Shown one piece after another: positions 12,111 to 25,958 of a DNA stretch of 64,000 nt (within the stretch, counting starts at the first letter, position 1; every line of letters starts with the position of its first letter). Below the pieces are notes generated by a model. It had not been told where the DNA came from. It worked only from the letters and a program-made list of their open reading frames with translations, and did no database searches. Where the stretch lies: positions 32,322,040-32,386,039 of the forward strand of contig CM043789.1 in the NCBI GenBank assembly GCA_023974075.1. The letters are read 5' to 3'. The stretch comes from Chaenocephalus aceratus. Lineage: Eukaryota > Chordata > Actinopteri > Perciformes > Channichthyidae. The translations under genes were made by a program, and so were the position numbers.

Positions 12111-13910
12111 ATGACACACACATACACACGCTCATTTGTCCACATGCAAATCCAGTGGACTGTTGCCAGTCCGATGAGCGTCCGTGTCCCGTCATAAATT
12201 ACGAACCCCTTTTGAATCTAAATGAGCAGAACTGCCTTAAAGAGACTTGTGTTTTGATATGGGTTGGCGGTGCTGTCATTCGCTGTGGTGCTGAAGCACG
12301 TGGTGCTGAAAGGACAGCTCCACGCGCGCCTACACAGGCTGCGCGCACTACATCGAGCAGTGTTATTGAATTGAAGTGATGATAGGTCAAGAGAAAACTT
12401 ATAGAACATGAAAAACAAGATTCCCCCTCCCCCCTCACACACACACCCTCCCCCCTTGTTGTATAACTTTTCTTCAGCGGGAAATCGATGTAGGCCTATC
12501 TTGCTGTTATATTCACACGGGAAGTTAAGTTTATACCGCTTTATAGGCTATCCCTTCTAAATAATGGGATTCAAACGGGACCATTGTGTTCTTGTTTTAA
12601 GCCCACACTGTCACTCTGTGCCGCGGGGTAGGATATCGCCTTTGTACCAAAGCCTTGTGTTTGACAGAGACAATCCTCTCCGTAGACAGGCTTCACGAAA
12701 ACTAGCTTTTAAATCTCAAGCTACGTAGCTTTGCGTAACCTCGTTCAGGCACACAAGGCTCTTGGCCATCACACAGTTCAAGCATGATGAATAACAACGA
12801 AAAACAAGTAGAATATATGTAGCCAAATAAAATATATCGATTCAATTTAACCTTTTATAATCTGTAGCCTAAAATGCACATTTGCCATGTAAAGAAATAT
12901 AGAACCATTTCTTATCTGAGTAGTAGTGTGTTGTAAAGTTATTTTTCTACGTTTTAGTTACCAATTAAGAATGGCTTTGTTATACAATTCTGAAGTGAAA
13001 CTGGGTCGTAATACTGCACAATTGGTACAGAAAACAGGATGATGTTAAAACGCGTGACACCATTGAAATGCTGCTTTCTGATGCATCGCTAATAATACGA
13101 TAATAAAATGATTTACTGTATCCTGTTGTCTTTTAATCAGTAGGCTGATGCATTTACATGGAAGAAGCATTTTAATATGGCTGTGTGAAATATATGTTTA
13201 ATGATTTAATATACTGTTTGGTTAACACATATTTTATAAACTAATATATTCGGTTGTAAAATCGTAATGGGAAAAAACAGAGTAACCAGACAAATATTCC
13301 TAAGAGAAATATGGTGCAGTAGAAGTAGAAAGAAGCCATGCACCTGAAGCAAAGTAAAGTATTAGGTTGCATTCGACTACCTTCTTCTAAATTAGTAAAC
13401 AATTAGTACTAGGCTATTAAGTACTTGCAGTTTTGCTAAGTCTTGCATTTTTACTTGTAGGATAAAGTAGAGCTTTTTTATATTTTGGTAATGATACTTA
13501 TTTAAAACGGATCTGAGTTGTTGACAGGACATTAAGCTGGACAAATATGTGACCAATAGGGGCAACTGTTTCAGGGCCCAGACCCCAAACAGCCTGGCAA
13601 GTGGCAAATTCTTTTTGGTGATTTATCAACCTTTTAAAAAAAGGACCTTGAGTGCTTTACTAACTGAATCGAGGATATGCTTTATGGCGGACCTTATACT
13701 TTCATACCGAAGAGCGTCACCATATCGACAAACTAAACATGCAGTTTGCCGAAGAGACGATAGACTAACGAGTGTTTATAAAGAAAGAAAAGTAACACAA
13801 CACTACTATTTAAACGTACTGACTTTGTTCCTGCATGGAGCTAGTGTCACATACTTTCAAACTCGAACACATCCAGTAGAGGACGACAGATTAACTTCCG
13901 CTCCCCGCCG
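12111..13910. other. intergenic sequence between camta1 and dnajc11
   Basis: AT-rich with no exon-like signal. An open frame at 13,549-13,926 has no recognisable domain and overlaps the dnajc11 promoter. Confidence 0.5.
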
Positions 13911-13911
13911 T

Positions 13912-13972
13912 GCAGCTGACCAATGAGCTTCCAGGACACTGGAAGGTGGGCGGGACCATACTAAAGGCAAAC
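13912..13972 (+). promoter_or_regulatory. dnajc11 proximal promoter
   Basis: A CCAAT box at 13,920-13,924 and a GC box (GGTGGGCGGGA) at 13,945-13,955 lie within 55 bp upstream of the start codon, with no TATA box. This is the usual layout of a housekeeping promoter. Confidence 0.55.
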
Positions 13973-16900
13973 ATGGCGGCGTCCTTAGATGATGATTTTG
14001 AGTCTGATAACCAGGATTACTACTCTCTGCTCAACGTCAGGAAAGAGGTATGGCTTTATTTAGTTTTACAGGCACACCGAAGGTTGACTGACCTCTCGAT
14101 GTGACTGTCGGTCATATAACCTTTAGGAAAGTGGTCTTCAGACGGTGTTTCACCCTCCAGTCGAGGAACCGTCTTCTTCATCAGCACCATCAGACCGGTG
14201 GATGCTGCAGAATCATGAAAAGCCGGTTATTTCATCATCTACTTTAGTTAAATGAAGGCAGTGTATATTCTCTGAAGTGGGTACAAAAATAATATGTCTG
14301 CACCGATGTGCATCTTTTCAAATCTCATTAAACTAGGGAGAGACCTGACTAGGATTTAGTTCAGCTAGATAACGTTAAGTAGCATTAGTTAATGTGGCAG
14401 ACACCATTGCCCAGCAGGAAGTACATTGACCCAATTGTAGTGTGTGGTTTATTGTCAGTGGACAGGTAACTCTTTTTAATTGTGTTTAAAACTGGGATGC
14501 TTAAATGCAACAGTATTGACTGAGTGAAAATGATTCTGCACACAATTTGAGAGGTTATTTTCAATAAAAAATGCCTCTCAAATGTGAAGATCTCCTTCTT
14601 TGATCTGATAGAACATACACTGGATTTTGCAATCCAAGAGGCTCATTGGTTCTGGCATTTTAGAGACTAAACTGATTAAATATCCGTCAGATTAATCCCT
14701 AATGAAAATAATTGTTGGTCACAAGTGACACCTGTCTTCTCTGCCTTGCTACAGGCTACATTGGAGGAGCTAAAGGCGTCATATCGGAGGCTGTGTATGC
14801 TCTACCATCCTGACAAACATCGAGACCCAGAGCTGAAAAGCCAGGCTGAGCAGCTTTTTAACCAGGTGCATCAGGCATATGAAGGTAAGGACACTTGTAG
14901 GTAATTGGGATTCAAACAAGGAAAAAGCAAATAGCGTAATAGTTTTGATGAAATAACCTCTGAAATAAATCTCCATTTTGCAACATTATCGTAGGGTTAA
15001 CCATTTAAAAAAAAAAGAATCCTCAATCATATGGATATAAAGTTTTAGTGGGTATATGATAATAATAGATTAGATTGCTATGTTAAGTAAAATAAATTCA
15101 TCATATTACTGTAATTAAGCCCTCAAACAGGAAAAAGACTAAACATTAGACTACAGTTGCAAGAAAAAGTATGTGAACCCTTTGGAATTACCTGGATTTC
15201 TGCATAAGTTGGTCATAAAATGTGTTCTGATCTTCATCTAAGTCACAACAATAGACAAACACAGTCTGCTTAAACTAATACCACACAAACAATTATATGT
15301 TTTTATTGAACACACCATGTAAACATTCACAGTGCAGGGTGGACCCCTAGGCTAAAGACTTCTTCAAGAGCTAATTGGAGTCAGGAGTCAGCCAACCTGG
15401 AGTCCAATCAATGAGACGAGATTGGAGGTGTTGGTTGAAGCTGCCCTGCCCTATCAAAAATACACACCAGTTTTGAATTTGCTATTCTTAAGAAGCATTG
15501 CCAGATGTGAACCATGCCTCGCACAAAAGAGCTCTCAGAAGACCTACCATTAAGAATTGTTGACTTGCATAAAGCTGGAAAGGGTTCCAAAAGTATCTCT
15601 GAAAGCCTTGATGCTCATCAGTCCACAGTAAGACAAGTTGTCTATAAATGGAGAAAGTGCAGCACTGTTGCTACTCTCCCTAGGAGTGGCCGTCCTGTGA
15701 AGAGGACTGCAAGAGCACAGCGCAGAATGCTCAATGAGGTGAAGAAGAGTCCTAGAGTGTCAGCTAGAGACTTAAAGAAATCTCTGGCACATGCTAACAT
15801 CTCTGTTGACGAATCTACGATACGTAAAACACTGAACAACAATGGAGTTCATGGGAGGACACCACGGAGGAAGCCACTGCTGTCCAGAAAAAACATTGCT
15901 GCACGTTTGAAGTTTGCAAAAGAGCGCCTGGATGTTCCACAGCACTACTGGCAAAATATTCTGTGGACAGACGAAACCAAAGTTGAGTTGTTTGGAAGGA
16001 ACACACAACGCTATGTGTGGAGAATCCAAAGGGTTCACATACTTTTTCTTGCAACTGTATATCTTGTCTCGTTGGACAATATATTGTATTATACATAGTC
16101 AGTTAAAACATTTTATTGCCATTCTTGTTTGGAAAATACAGATGAAATTAAGCAGGGCATGGAAACAGACACAACTCCATTCAAAGCACACAGCAAAATC
16201 AACTCCTACATAAGCTGAACCACGAGTTCTCTCTTTGCCCTCAGTGCTGAGTGATGCTCACTCCAGAGCCATCTATGACCTCTTTGGCAAGAAAGGGTTG
16301 GAGGTGGAAGGCTGGGAGGTATGTATTCTGTCTTTTTTGCTGCTACTTTAGGCATACTTCACATTAACATATCTTGATAACTGTATGGTGTTGATGCTGC
16401 GTAGGTGGTGGAGAGGAAGAGAACTCCAGCAGAAATTCGAGAGGAGTATGAAAGGCTGCAGAGAGAACGAGAAGAGAGAAGACTGCAACAAAGAACCAAC
16501 CCCAAGGTTTTTACAGTCACAACTTCACCACATTCCTCAGTCAACTTCACTTCTTTAAGCAGATATTACTGAATACATTAAGTAACACAACTCCATTTTG
16601 ACTCTGGATGGTGTCCACATTCATTTAGTTTTGTCCCTCATCCTTTTCATGCTTTCTTAATTAATTCTGTCAGTCTCTCCACTTCACTCCTTTGTTATGC
16701 AGGGCACCATCAGCGTGGGTGTGGATGCAACAGACCTGTTTGACCGCTACGATGAGGACTTTGAAGAGATGCCAGGAGGAGGATTTCCTCATATTGAAAT
16801 CAACAAGATGCATATTTCCCAGTCCATAGAGGTACAACAAAACACACACACTCAGTATTCACTCTACATATTGAATAAAACCACATTTTCAAACACATTT

Positions 16901-19900
16901 CCGAATTTCAACACATGCCTGCTGCATTTTATATGTTCTATTTAATGTATGTTTTTCCTGGTGCTTTGTTGCCTAATGTATGTGTCGTTGATTTTAAAAA
17001 TTGTGTTGATATTATCCTTCATTAATGATTGTATGTGAAGTCAATTGACCATGGAAGGCACCAATTGAATACATTGTATTACCGTTATTAGCATTATCTT
17101 TAAACATACACAGCTACTTCTCTGAGCCAGGGTGACTGCAGTATTCTGTGTTTTTCTTCAGGCTCCTTTGACGAACACTGACACAGCAGTGCTGTCTGGT
17201 TCACTCTCCACACACAATGGGACCGGAGGGGGCAACATTAACATGACCGTCCGAAGGGTTATGTCGGCAAAGGGCTGGGGAGAGGTACACACACACACAC
17301 ACACATAAAAACTACTTGGTGACAGCATGTGACAAATGTTCAATTGGGATGATACTGATTGTTTTTGGTACAGAATGCAATCACATGTTCTTGTGGGTTC
17401 TCCTCTGCAGTTGGAGTTGGGAGCTGGGGACATACTTGGACCTCTTATCGGATTGAAGGTGTTTCGCAACATCACCCAACGGTGGTAAGGCCTGATTCTC
17501 TGATATAGCTTCTATAACATGCACTGTATTTACATAAATTCAATGGTTGGGCTTATTTGAAGATAATGTACTTGCAGGATTCTTGCTGTTGTGAATTTGT
17601 ATCCTCGTGTTTTACTGCACTAATGGGCGCTTTGAATGAAAGGGTCGTCAAAATGAGATGTAATGTAGCATATGACAAGCATATTCCGCCTCTCAAATGT
17701 TTTCTCTGTCTCCCGTCTGTCCAGTTTCTTGACAGCCCAGTGCGGTCTGCAGTTCTCTCCTCGAGGTTTGCGCCCCACCTGTTCTATGATGGCAGCACGT
17801 CACTTGGACCAGAACACCATGGGTTACCTGCAGTGGCGCTGGGGGCCCAGCAGCGCCATGACAACCAGCCTGGTGCGGGACACAAAGAGCAGCCACTTCA
17901 CTCTGGCTCTGCAGGTAAACATAAAGGCAAACGATAATGCATAAACACTGTAGGGAGGCAGGTATATACGGTACACAGCTACAGTACCAGTGTGCGAAAA
18001 AGTACACGTCCCACCGTCCGGGACGTGTTATTTACAATATCGGTGGATATATATAAGTAGATCTTTCAATTGACTTGTCCGGCAGACAAGTGACGTTTTT
18101 CGCCCCGATTTATTGACAAATTATTGATACATTCAGTTTACAAAAGGCAGAACTCATTCGCAAATTGTCCGTGTCCGCCATTGTTCGTTTAGAAGTGTTA
18201 GTTTCGGTTCTGCTTGCCGATTCCTAAGGAAATGCATCTCGCCGCTTTCTGTACAGTTAGACGGGGGCGGGCGGAGCGGAGCGGGAAGTGTAGCACAGTG
18301 GCAGGGTTGGGAAGCAAAACTCGGTTCCGAGTAGGAACAAATAACAATTGTCCGCTCCCCAGATTAATAAGAGTTGTGAGGACAGGAAGCGAGGCCGAGC
18401 CCCGCGGACTGCAGCTCTCTCTCTCTCTATGCTCCGTATCAGCTGATCGCTGCACGGTGCAGCTCAGCGTCTCTCTCTCTCTCTTTCTACACACAGCGGA
18501 TCCGCTGCCCGTTTAACAGCCTCATCTTTGTCAAACTTTCGTTCTTTCTCGAACACGTAATGAAGGTTATTAAGCGTTTTAGCTCCTGTGTTGTTAATAT
18601 TGACCACCTTTATGAAGTGAAGCAGCCTCCCTGTCTGTCCTCGCGCTGTCCTCACATCCCCGGACCCCCAGACTCGGAGGAGCACAGGGATGTCAGTATT
18701 GTTTATGAAGCAGGGTATAGAAAGTACATTATTGAAATGCTATTTATACTATTTATTTACTTTTACAAACAGTGAGCAGCTGAGTAGCTGGGCAGCTGCC
18801 AGCATGTGTATTGCAGGACACGTGTAAGCGTGCAAGTGTCTTTGAGTTGTAGAAAAGCGCTCGGCCTATAGGCTATAAATATAATGATAATAATAACTGT
18901 ATTTGTATAGCACCTTTAATACAGGGGATTGCAGTTCAAAGTGCTTTACATCAGTAAAAAACAAGACATAAAATCAGTGTAAAACAAGCAGCAAGAGCAA
19001 AGCATAAAGTGGGATAAAATAATTAAAAATAAAAACATGGGGAATAAAACATAGAGAAATAGTGCAATGTCAATCACAGAGAATAGTGCAGTATAATAGT
19101 GTAAACATGCTTTGGTAAAGAGAGGTTTTAAGCTGACTTTTAAAAATGCCTAATGTATTGGCTTCCCTAATATTGTTGGGTAACATGTTCCACAGTTTTG
19201 GGGCGTAGTTTACAAAAGCTGCATCACCGATCTTCTTATGACTCTTTCTAGTGACCTCTAATAGACCTGCATCTGATGATCGCAGTGTTCTGGCAGGTGT
19301 GTAGTTCATTAGAGAGTCAGCAATGTAGCTGGGTCCTTGTCCATTTGCTTTGTATGTGAGGAGAAGCACCTTAAAATCAATTCTAAAAGTTACAGGAAGC
19401 CAGTGTAGAGTAGCTAAGACAGGACTAATGTGTTCCCTCCTTTTGGTATTCATCAGTAGTCTAGCTGCAGAGTTTTGAATGAGCTGGAGTCTAGCTTTCT
19501 TGGGGAGACCAGTGAATAGTGCATTGCAGTGTCTAGTCGGCTAGATATACAAACATGAATTAGCTTCTCTGCATCATTTTGATTTATGAATGGTCTTACC
19601 TTCGCTATGATTCTGAGATGAAAGAAAGCTATTTTGGTCACTTTGTTTAAATGGGCGTTGAAGTTCAAATCTGAGTCCAGGGTGACACCGAGACTTGTCA
19701 CCTCCGGTTTAATCCAAGTGGTTAAACTTCCTAGATTATTTGTTAGCATCTCTCTTTTTGAGATAATAATAATGTATTATTATTATTATTATTATTATTA
19801 GGCCTATGTGTTGGAGATGTGTGGTTGGACTGTGTCTCACAGGCAGGTTGCAGTGTAACATCAGAGGAGACTGGGCCAATTGTACATTCTTAAACTGCAC

Positions 19901-22552
19901 CACTTAGAACTAACTAAATAATGCAGAGATTATTTTTATATAATTGTATTCAATAACCGTAAGAAATTAAACAGTATGAAGTGATTTGTAAATAGGAATA
20001 CAGATTTGACTTAATGTTTTCATAAATATATTTTTCTCCCAGTTTGTCATGGGACTTATTTTTACCCTCTCAAAGAACCGGAATCGAGAACCAAAAATAA
20101 CAGGAATCGAAAAGCAGAACCGGAATCGTTATAATCCAAACGATACCCAACCCTATGTGTGATGCAGTAAAATCTTACCGCTCACTTACGTTAGCGGTGT
20201 TGTAAAAACCGTGGGAAAGTGTAAAATACGATGATGATGATGAAGAAGAAGATTCCAGTGGCCCCAATTTTTGTCCATTCTGGACAAGTGAAAAATGTAT
20301 TCGGCCAAGTAAATTGCCAAACTCACTTGTCCATGGACAAGTACTTTCTAAAAACTTTTTCTCACACTGAGTAACTGCTGTTAATATGGTAAATACAGGT
20401 TGTACTGTAACTTAAAGTGGTAAAATAAAAAAAACTTTGAAAATGATACCATTTGATTCGAAATGGTATCATTTTGGCTAGAAGATAAGTATTTAAATAT
20501 ATAAAATTGTAATAAATTCCTAATAATGCTTGATGCAAATTAATGAGTGATGACGTCGGTGATATGCAAATGACAGTTTTATATTAAGTAGTCATTCTAA
20601 TACAGTATTCATTCTCTCCTAACGTCCCTTGCAGTTGGCGGTGCCTCACTCCTACCTGATGATGAGCTACCAGTACAAGTTTCAGGATGAAGACCAGACT
20701 AAAGTCAAAGGCTCTGTGAAGTACGTCTGTCCATTTATCCCGTCTGTCTCAAAGGATTTCTTGTTAGTTTTTTTTATTATAATTATTAAAATATAAGTCA
20801 TATTGTTTTTTTAGATCCTAGCAATTCTTTTCTAATAATATAATGTTTTTATAGCACCATTTTGAGAAAGAAAAACAATGTAGGAAAACATAAACATATT
20901 TAAAATTCATAAATAGGGAGTTAATTGATACATATATATTCATGTAAAGTATTATTTACAATAAAAGTAGAAAATATCTATTGTAAAAAATACTTTCAAT
21001 CTTTGGTTGTACTGGCTGTAAAATGAACCTACTACCTGTGTTAATGACTAAAGTAGCTGAATAACTCTAACGGGTTATTTGTGTGTTCTTCCCTCTCCAG
21101 GACAGGCTGGTTTGGTACTGTGGTGGAATATGGAGCAGAGAGGAAGATCAGCCGACACAGTGTCCTGTCAGCCACTGTCAGCATCGGGGTCCCTCAGGGG
21201 GTCACGCTCAAGATCAAGTACTGTCCAACCCAACATATGATCTCATTCTCTCGCGGGTCCTAATCTCCCTGAATCTAATGCATGTGTTTATTTGTTCTTG
21301 TGTTTCTGTGCAGGTTAGCGCGTGCCAGTCAGACATACCTGTTTCCAATCCACCTCACAGATCAGCTGCTGCCCAGCGCTGTCTTCTACGCCACCGTTGG
21401 ACCCCTGCTTTTCTTCATGGTTGTCCACAGACTGGTCGTCATCCCATATACACAAGCACAGAAAGAGCAGTCAGTACCTGTCCTAATAACTCTGTCAGCA
21501 TCTCACTTTGCCAAAATGTGACAATATCGATCTATAATGAGTGGCCTGCCCCCCCGTTTTGGGAAACAGACGAGAGTTTCTAAATTGAAGCAAAGCAATG
21601 TAGACCTGTGGATAAGGGGAGCAGCAAAACCTTTTTCGACCGCCGTCTCAAAAAATCAATATCAGTTTGTGTCCACTATATTTAGAATTGTTCGCCTCTT
21701 TACCTTGCTGCCAGAAAGCCTTTACCTGGAGGAACTGAAGTGCTTATCTAAGCTCACTTCAAAGCAGCCAGACTCCTTTGACAAAAACAGTCATTTGACC
21801 GCACAGAAAACAGAAGTTGGTCTACCTCTGCCTCGATCTGGTGGTTTTGAAGAGCTTCACTTCCCCCTCCAGAAGGGCTGTCATGTGGCAAGGCAATTTG
21901 TAATGTGGCTGATGTTTGGCTGCTTGCCGTGTCCACCTGTCCGCCATTTCCTTTAATACCATTTACAACGCACTTTAGAAGATCAGTACTATCCCTTTAA
22001 GTTGTGCAGTTTTCTAAAATGTGTTTTTAGCATTAATGAGGGTTAGTTTTGTTATAAAACATGCTGTCTTCCAGCTAAAAAACAACTATACAGCCCTGAG
22101 TTACAACATTTGATTGCTGGTGTCATTAATATTGTGGGGGGGGTTCTATGTGTGATAGAACCCCCCCACAATATGAATGGCACTGTCACCGCAGAGAGCC
22201 TCCACGGTGATTCCCGGTGGGTGATTGTTGATGTCGGCTTTGTGCTTCTCAGAGATTTGGAGCTGCAGAGGAAGAGCTCGGCCGTAGACATTGCCAAGAA
22301 GAAAACCGAGGCAGAGTCCGCTGTGAGTACTCGCACTCGCAGTGTGCCATCCCACAGTTACTCGCTGTGTGTGTGGGAATCATTTTTTCTACGTTCAGCT
22401 CTCCTCATCTTGTCTGAAAATCTCTCTCTTATCCAATTCTATTTTGTCTTCCTCCTCCTCCTCTATCTCCCTCGACTCCTCTGCAGGTTCTGCTGATGCA
22501 GGAGTCTGTGAGGAGAATCATAGAAGGGGAAGAATCCAAGATGGGTGAGGGA

Positions 22553-22586
<34 letters not shown>

Positions 22587-25500
22587 ACTACAATCAGAGT
22601 GAAACCTTTTTAAGTTTGCTGCCAAAACTTAGAAAACAAATCTTAATTCACATGTGGGACGTTTCTCATGGTTGCGTTAACTGTGTGATATAGTGATGCT
22701 CTAGGACAGGGCTATTCAATTACACATTCAGTTGGGCCAGATTTTATAACTACAACATTCAGCTGGGCCAGACATTCAGCGGCCTGCAAAAAGCGGGTAA
22801 TGACACATTTTAAACCAACACATATTACTGCGATGAAAAACATGCCATTTGTATTAATTGTTCATCTAACAAAGGTACGTCAAAAAGTGCATAAAAACAG
22901 AACAAATTAGCATTAATTTAACAGAATCTGAGGCATCTCAAAGTGCATTAACAAACAGTTAAAGAGCTCCAATGTAACACAAAGAGGTAGTAGGTAGCTA
23001 CTATAGCAACACTATTTTTTCACTTTTCAAGTAATAATAAAAAAATCATACGTTTTGGTCACATTTGACCTGACACATTACAAAGTGCATTTAAATACAA
23101 AAAGAACTGTCAAACCCTTCAGTGCACAAACCCATAACACGGGATAAGGGTAACTAACATGAATTAACACTACACGTCTACTATAGTAAACTAGGTGCTT
23201 ACTATCACCTCATGTGTGATTTGTCATCTCTGACTTTCTCAATAGGAGAAGTGACATTTTTAGTTTTGAACAAGAGCAGTGATTTTTGGCTCATAGGATG
23301 TCAATGCAATCCTAAGACATTGAAGAGTGCCGTCAGTCAGGGAGCAGCGAGTGCTACTTTTGATTGAGTTCATGTGTGAAAAGCTTGACTCACATTTCTA
23401 TGTTAATCCCAACATACTGAGCACACAGATCGCTACTTTCTGAACGTTAGGGAACTGCTGCTTTTTGACATCACTCCAAAACTTCGCTGGCCCGTTGATG
23501 CGCTGCTCTTGTGCCATGGTTACGGATGAATGCATGTCAATAAGCTCCAGTGTAAATAATAATAATACGTTGTAAATGTCCCCTCGTCGATGGAGGGGAC
23601 CACTTCCTTTGCTCTGGTGGATACGCCCCCCTCTATTGCAACAGTGAAGGGGTCTCTGGCAAAGCCCATCACCTCTGTGAGCAGAGCAAGTCCATCCAAT
23701 CGACCGGCAAAGTTCTCTTTCAACCTCGCAATGAAATCTGTCATCACATCCGTGATTTGTGCCGGTGATGTGTTTGCGGAGCGTCGGAAAATGCAGCATC
23801 CGACCCGTAGGTAAGGCTACTCAAGCCGGTCGCGAAAAGGTCCAGCTTGACTTGGGCAATGACTCGCGCATCTGCTCCACAAGATCAAAGACCGTTTTGT
23901 CTTTGTTTACGCTTCAGAGTTGAGAGAGACTTGTTTTTAGAGTTGCTATCATAGGACCACCGTTACTAGCACCACGAGATGCACTTAAAAAAAAACGTGC
24001 TGCGTTGTGGTTTGGTGGTTTCTACGTTCATGGTATGTACTATGTATGTACTTGGCCACGGGAGGCTGGGCCACTCGGGAGTTGGTACTGGGCCGCATCT
24101 GGCCCGCGGGCCGCCATTTGAATAGGCCTGATCTAGGATTAAGTTTGACTAAGTCTGACTTCCATCATCTACTACTGTAAAGCATGTGTTGCTGATTTAG
24201 CCCATCTCCATGCAGTGTTTACATACATTAAGCCTGTTAGTCTGTGCACACAACACCAGTGTGTAAATCCAGACTGCAATTTCAGTGTGTTCATTTATTT
24301 CCTATTATAATTGGTAATGATATCAAGCCAACAAAGTAAGATGACAAAGTTATTGGCCTGTCACACCTCTTCTTATCTGACACAGGTTCTGTGTATTCAC
24401 AGGAAAGCACTTATAGTTGTCCACTTCTAATACAAGAAGTGCCAACTGTGTCCTCGACAGTATTTCAGTATGTCTGTATTACACATCACTAGGGATGTAA
24501 CGATACCAAAAACTCACGGTACGATAATATCACAATAAAAAGTCCGCGGTACGATATTTATCGCGATATTGAAAATTAAAGAGAAAAGAAATGTGAATTT
24601 TCTTCTTTACTTGGATTTTTTTTTTCTTCATCAAATAATACATCTGATTTGTACAGCATTTTAGTAGGATAGTAGTATTTTAAAGTGTCAACAATATAAT
24701 AATCAGACCCTGCAATAGAATAAATCAAGTTTCACTTTAGTTTTTCAAGTAACTCAACTCTAACTCACTCACTCACTCAGCATCATCAAGGTTATCTTTT
24801 AGGAATATGAGCATGTCCACATTTCCAGGTAGAAGCTGGGATGTTTGGGCGTTTACAAAATCCCCTGCTGTGGAAAAAACTCTTGCTTGGTACTGATGTT
24901 GCTGGGACAGAGAGATATGCTTTGGCCATGGGTGACAGCAGTGGGTCAAACTGTGCATTGTCTCTCCACCACTTCAAAAACAATACAGTTTTTGCCAAGA
25001 AGGTGAGGCTTATTGACAGGGCGAGATATAAATATACTGTTGGTACTTGTCAATGTTTCTAGGTATGTACATGTATCCTCCCTGTATACGATGTCCTTTT
25101 GTGTTATCTGTTGTTTTATGTTCATGTTGTAATCTACTTGCTGCCATGTTGGACAGGTCTCCCTTGAAAAAGAGATCGATGATCTCAATGGGACCATCTG
25201 GTTGAATAAAGGTTTATTAAAAAAACTTTTTCAAAAATTGAAAAAAATCGCGGTAGATTTTGTCAGTCTCACGACGGTATTGAGACATTTATTTACCGCG
25301 ATATTCGATATATCGTTACATCCCTACACATCACACATACTCTCCCACTTACTCCCCCTTCACTTCATGACACTTTTTCCATCTTATCTACAAATCTCTC
25401 CATAGTCTCGCCCCTACATTTCGGAACTTCTCTCCCCTTACAGCAACTTAAGCTTTCTCAGATCCGCCCACCCATTGCATGTTAGCTTTGCTCCATTTGT

Positions 25501-25908
25501 GGAAAAAGGAAATGTGGGGACAGGGCATTTTCTGAAGCAAGACGTACATTTAGAACCACCTGTAATCTCTGGGCATCAATTGTGATCAGATGTTCCTCCA
25601 TATGTCGCACATAAACAGTATGTCTTTATGCTAGCATTGTGAGTACATGCCAGTATGTCTTTGTGAGGCACAAAACATGTTTACTTAGATACTATGCAAA
25701 TAAAAGAACGGGTTGTTATCTTGTATGCACTGCCAAAGGGAAATGAGAACACTGAGCTTCTGTCTAGGTCTGATCATCCTGAATGCCTGGTATGGAAAGT
25801 TTGTGATGGACACCAGCCAGAAGCAGGAGAAAGCAAAGGTCATCGACGTCACCGTGCCTCTGCAGTGCCTGGTCAAGGACTCCAAGCTCATCCTAACAGA
25901 GGCCTCTA

Positions 25909-25958
<50 letters not shown>

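Larger units (their letters stand above)
17988..20369. mobile_element. possible composite DNA-element region in dnajc11 intron 8
   Basis: Imperfect inverted ends (CAGTGTGCGAAAAAGT on the left and its near complement on the right) bound the intron 8 insert. No clean target duplication is seen. The L2 fragment lies inside, and a further hAT-like end (GATACCCAACCCTA) is visible near 20,141-20,154. The exact history is unresolved. Confidence 0.4.

Noticed and set aside
13549..13926. 125-codon frame upstream of dnajc11
   Set aside because: Ends inside the dnajc11 promoter, no recognisable domain, and composition like the surrounding intergenic DNA.
19070..19749. Two minus-strand frames as a host gene
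   Set aside because: They read as the end of an L2-type reverse transcriptase, with a frameshift and an L2 3' tail.
18280..20154. A single hAT element with CAGGGTTGGG / CCCAACCCTA ends
   Set aside because: Flanks show no matching 8-bp duplication, so I did not call the boundaries.
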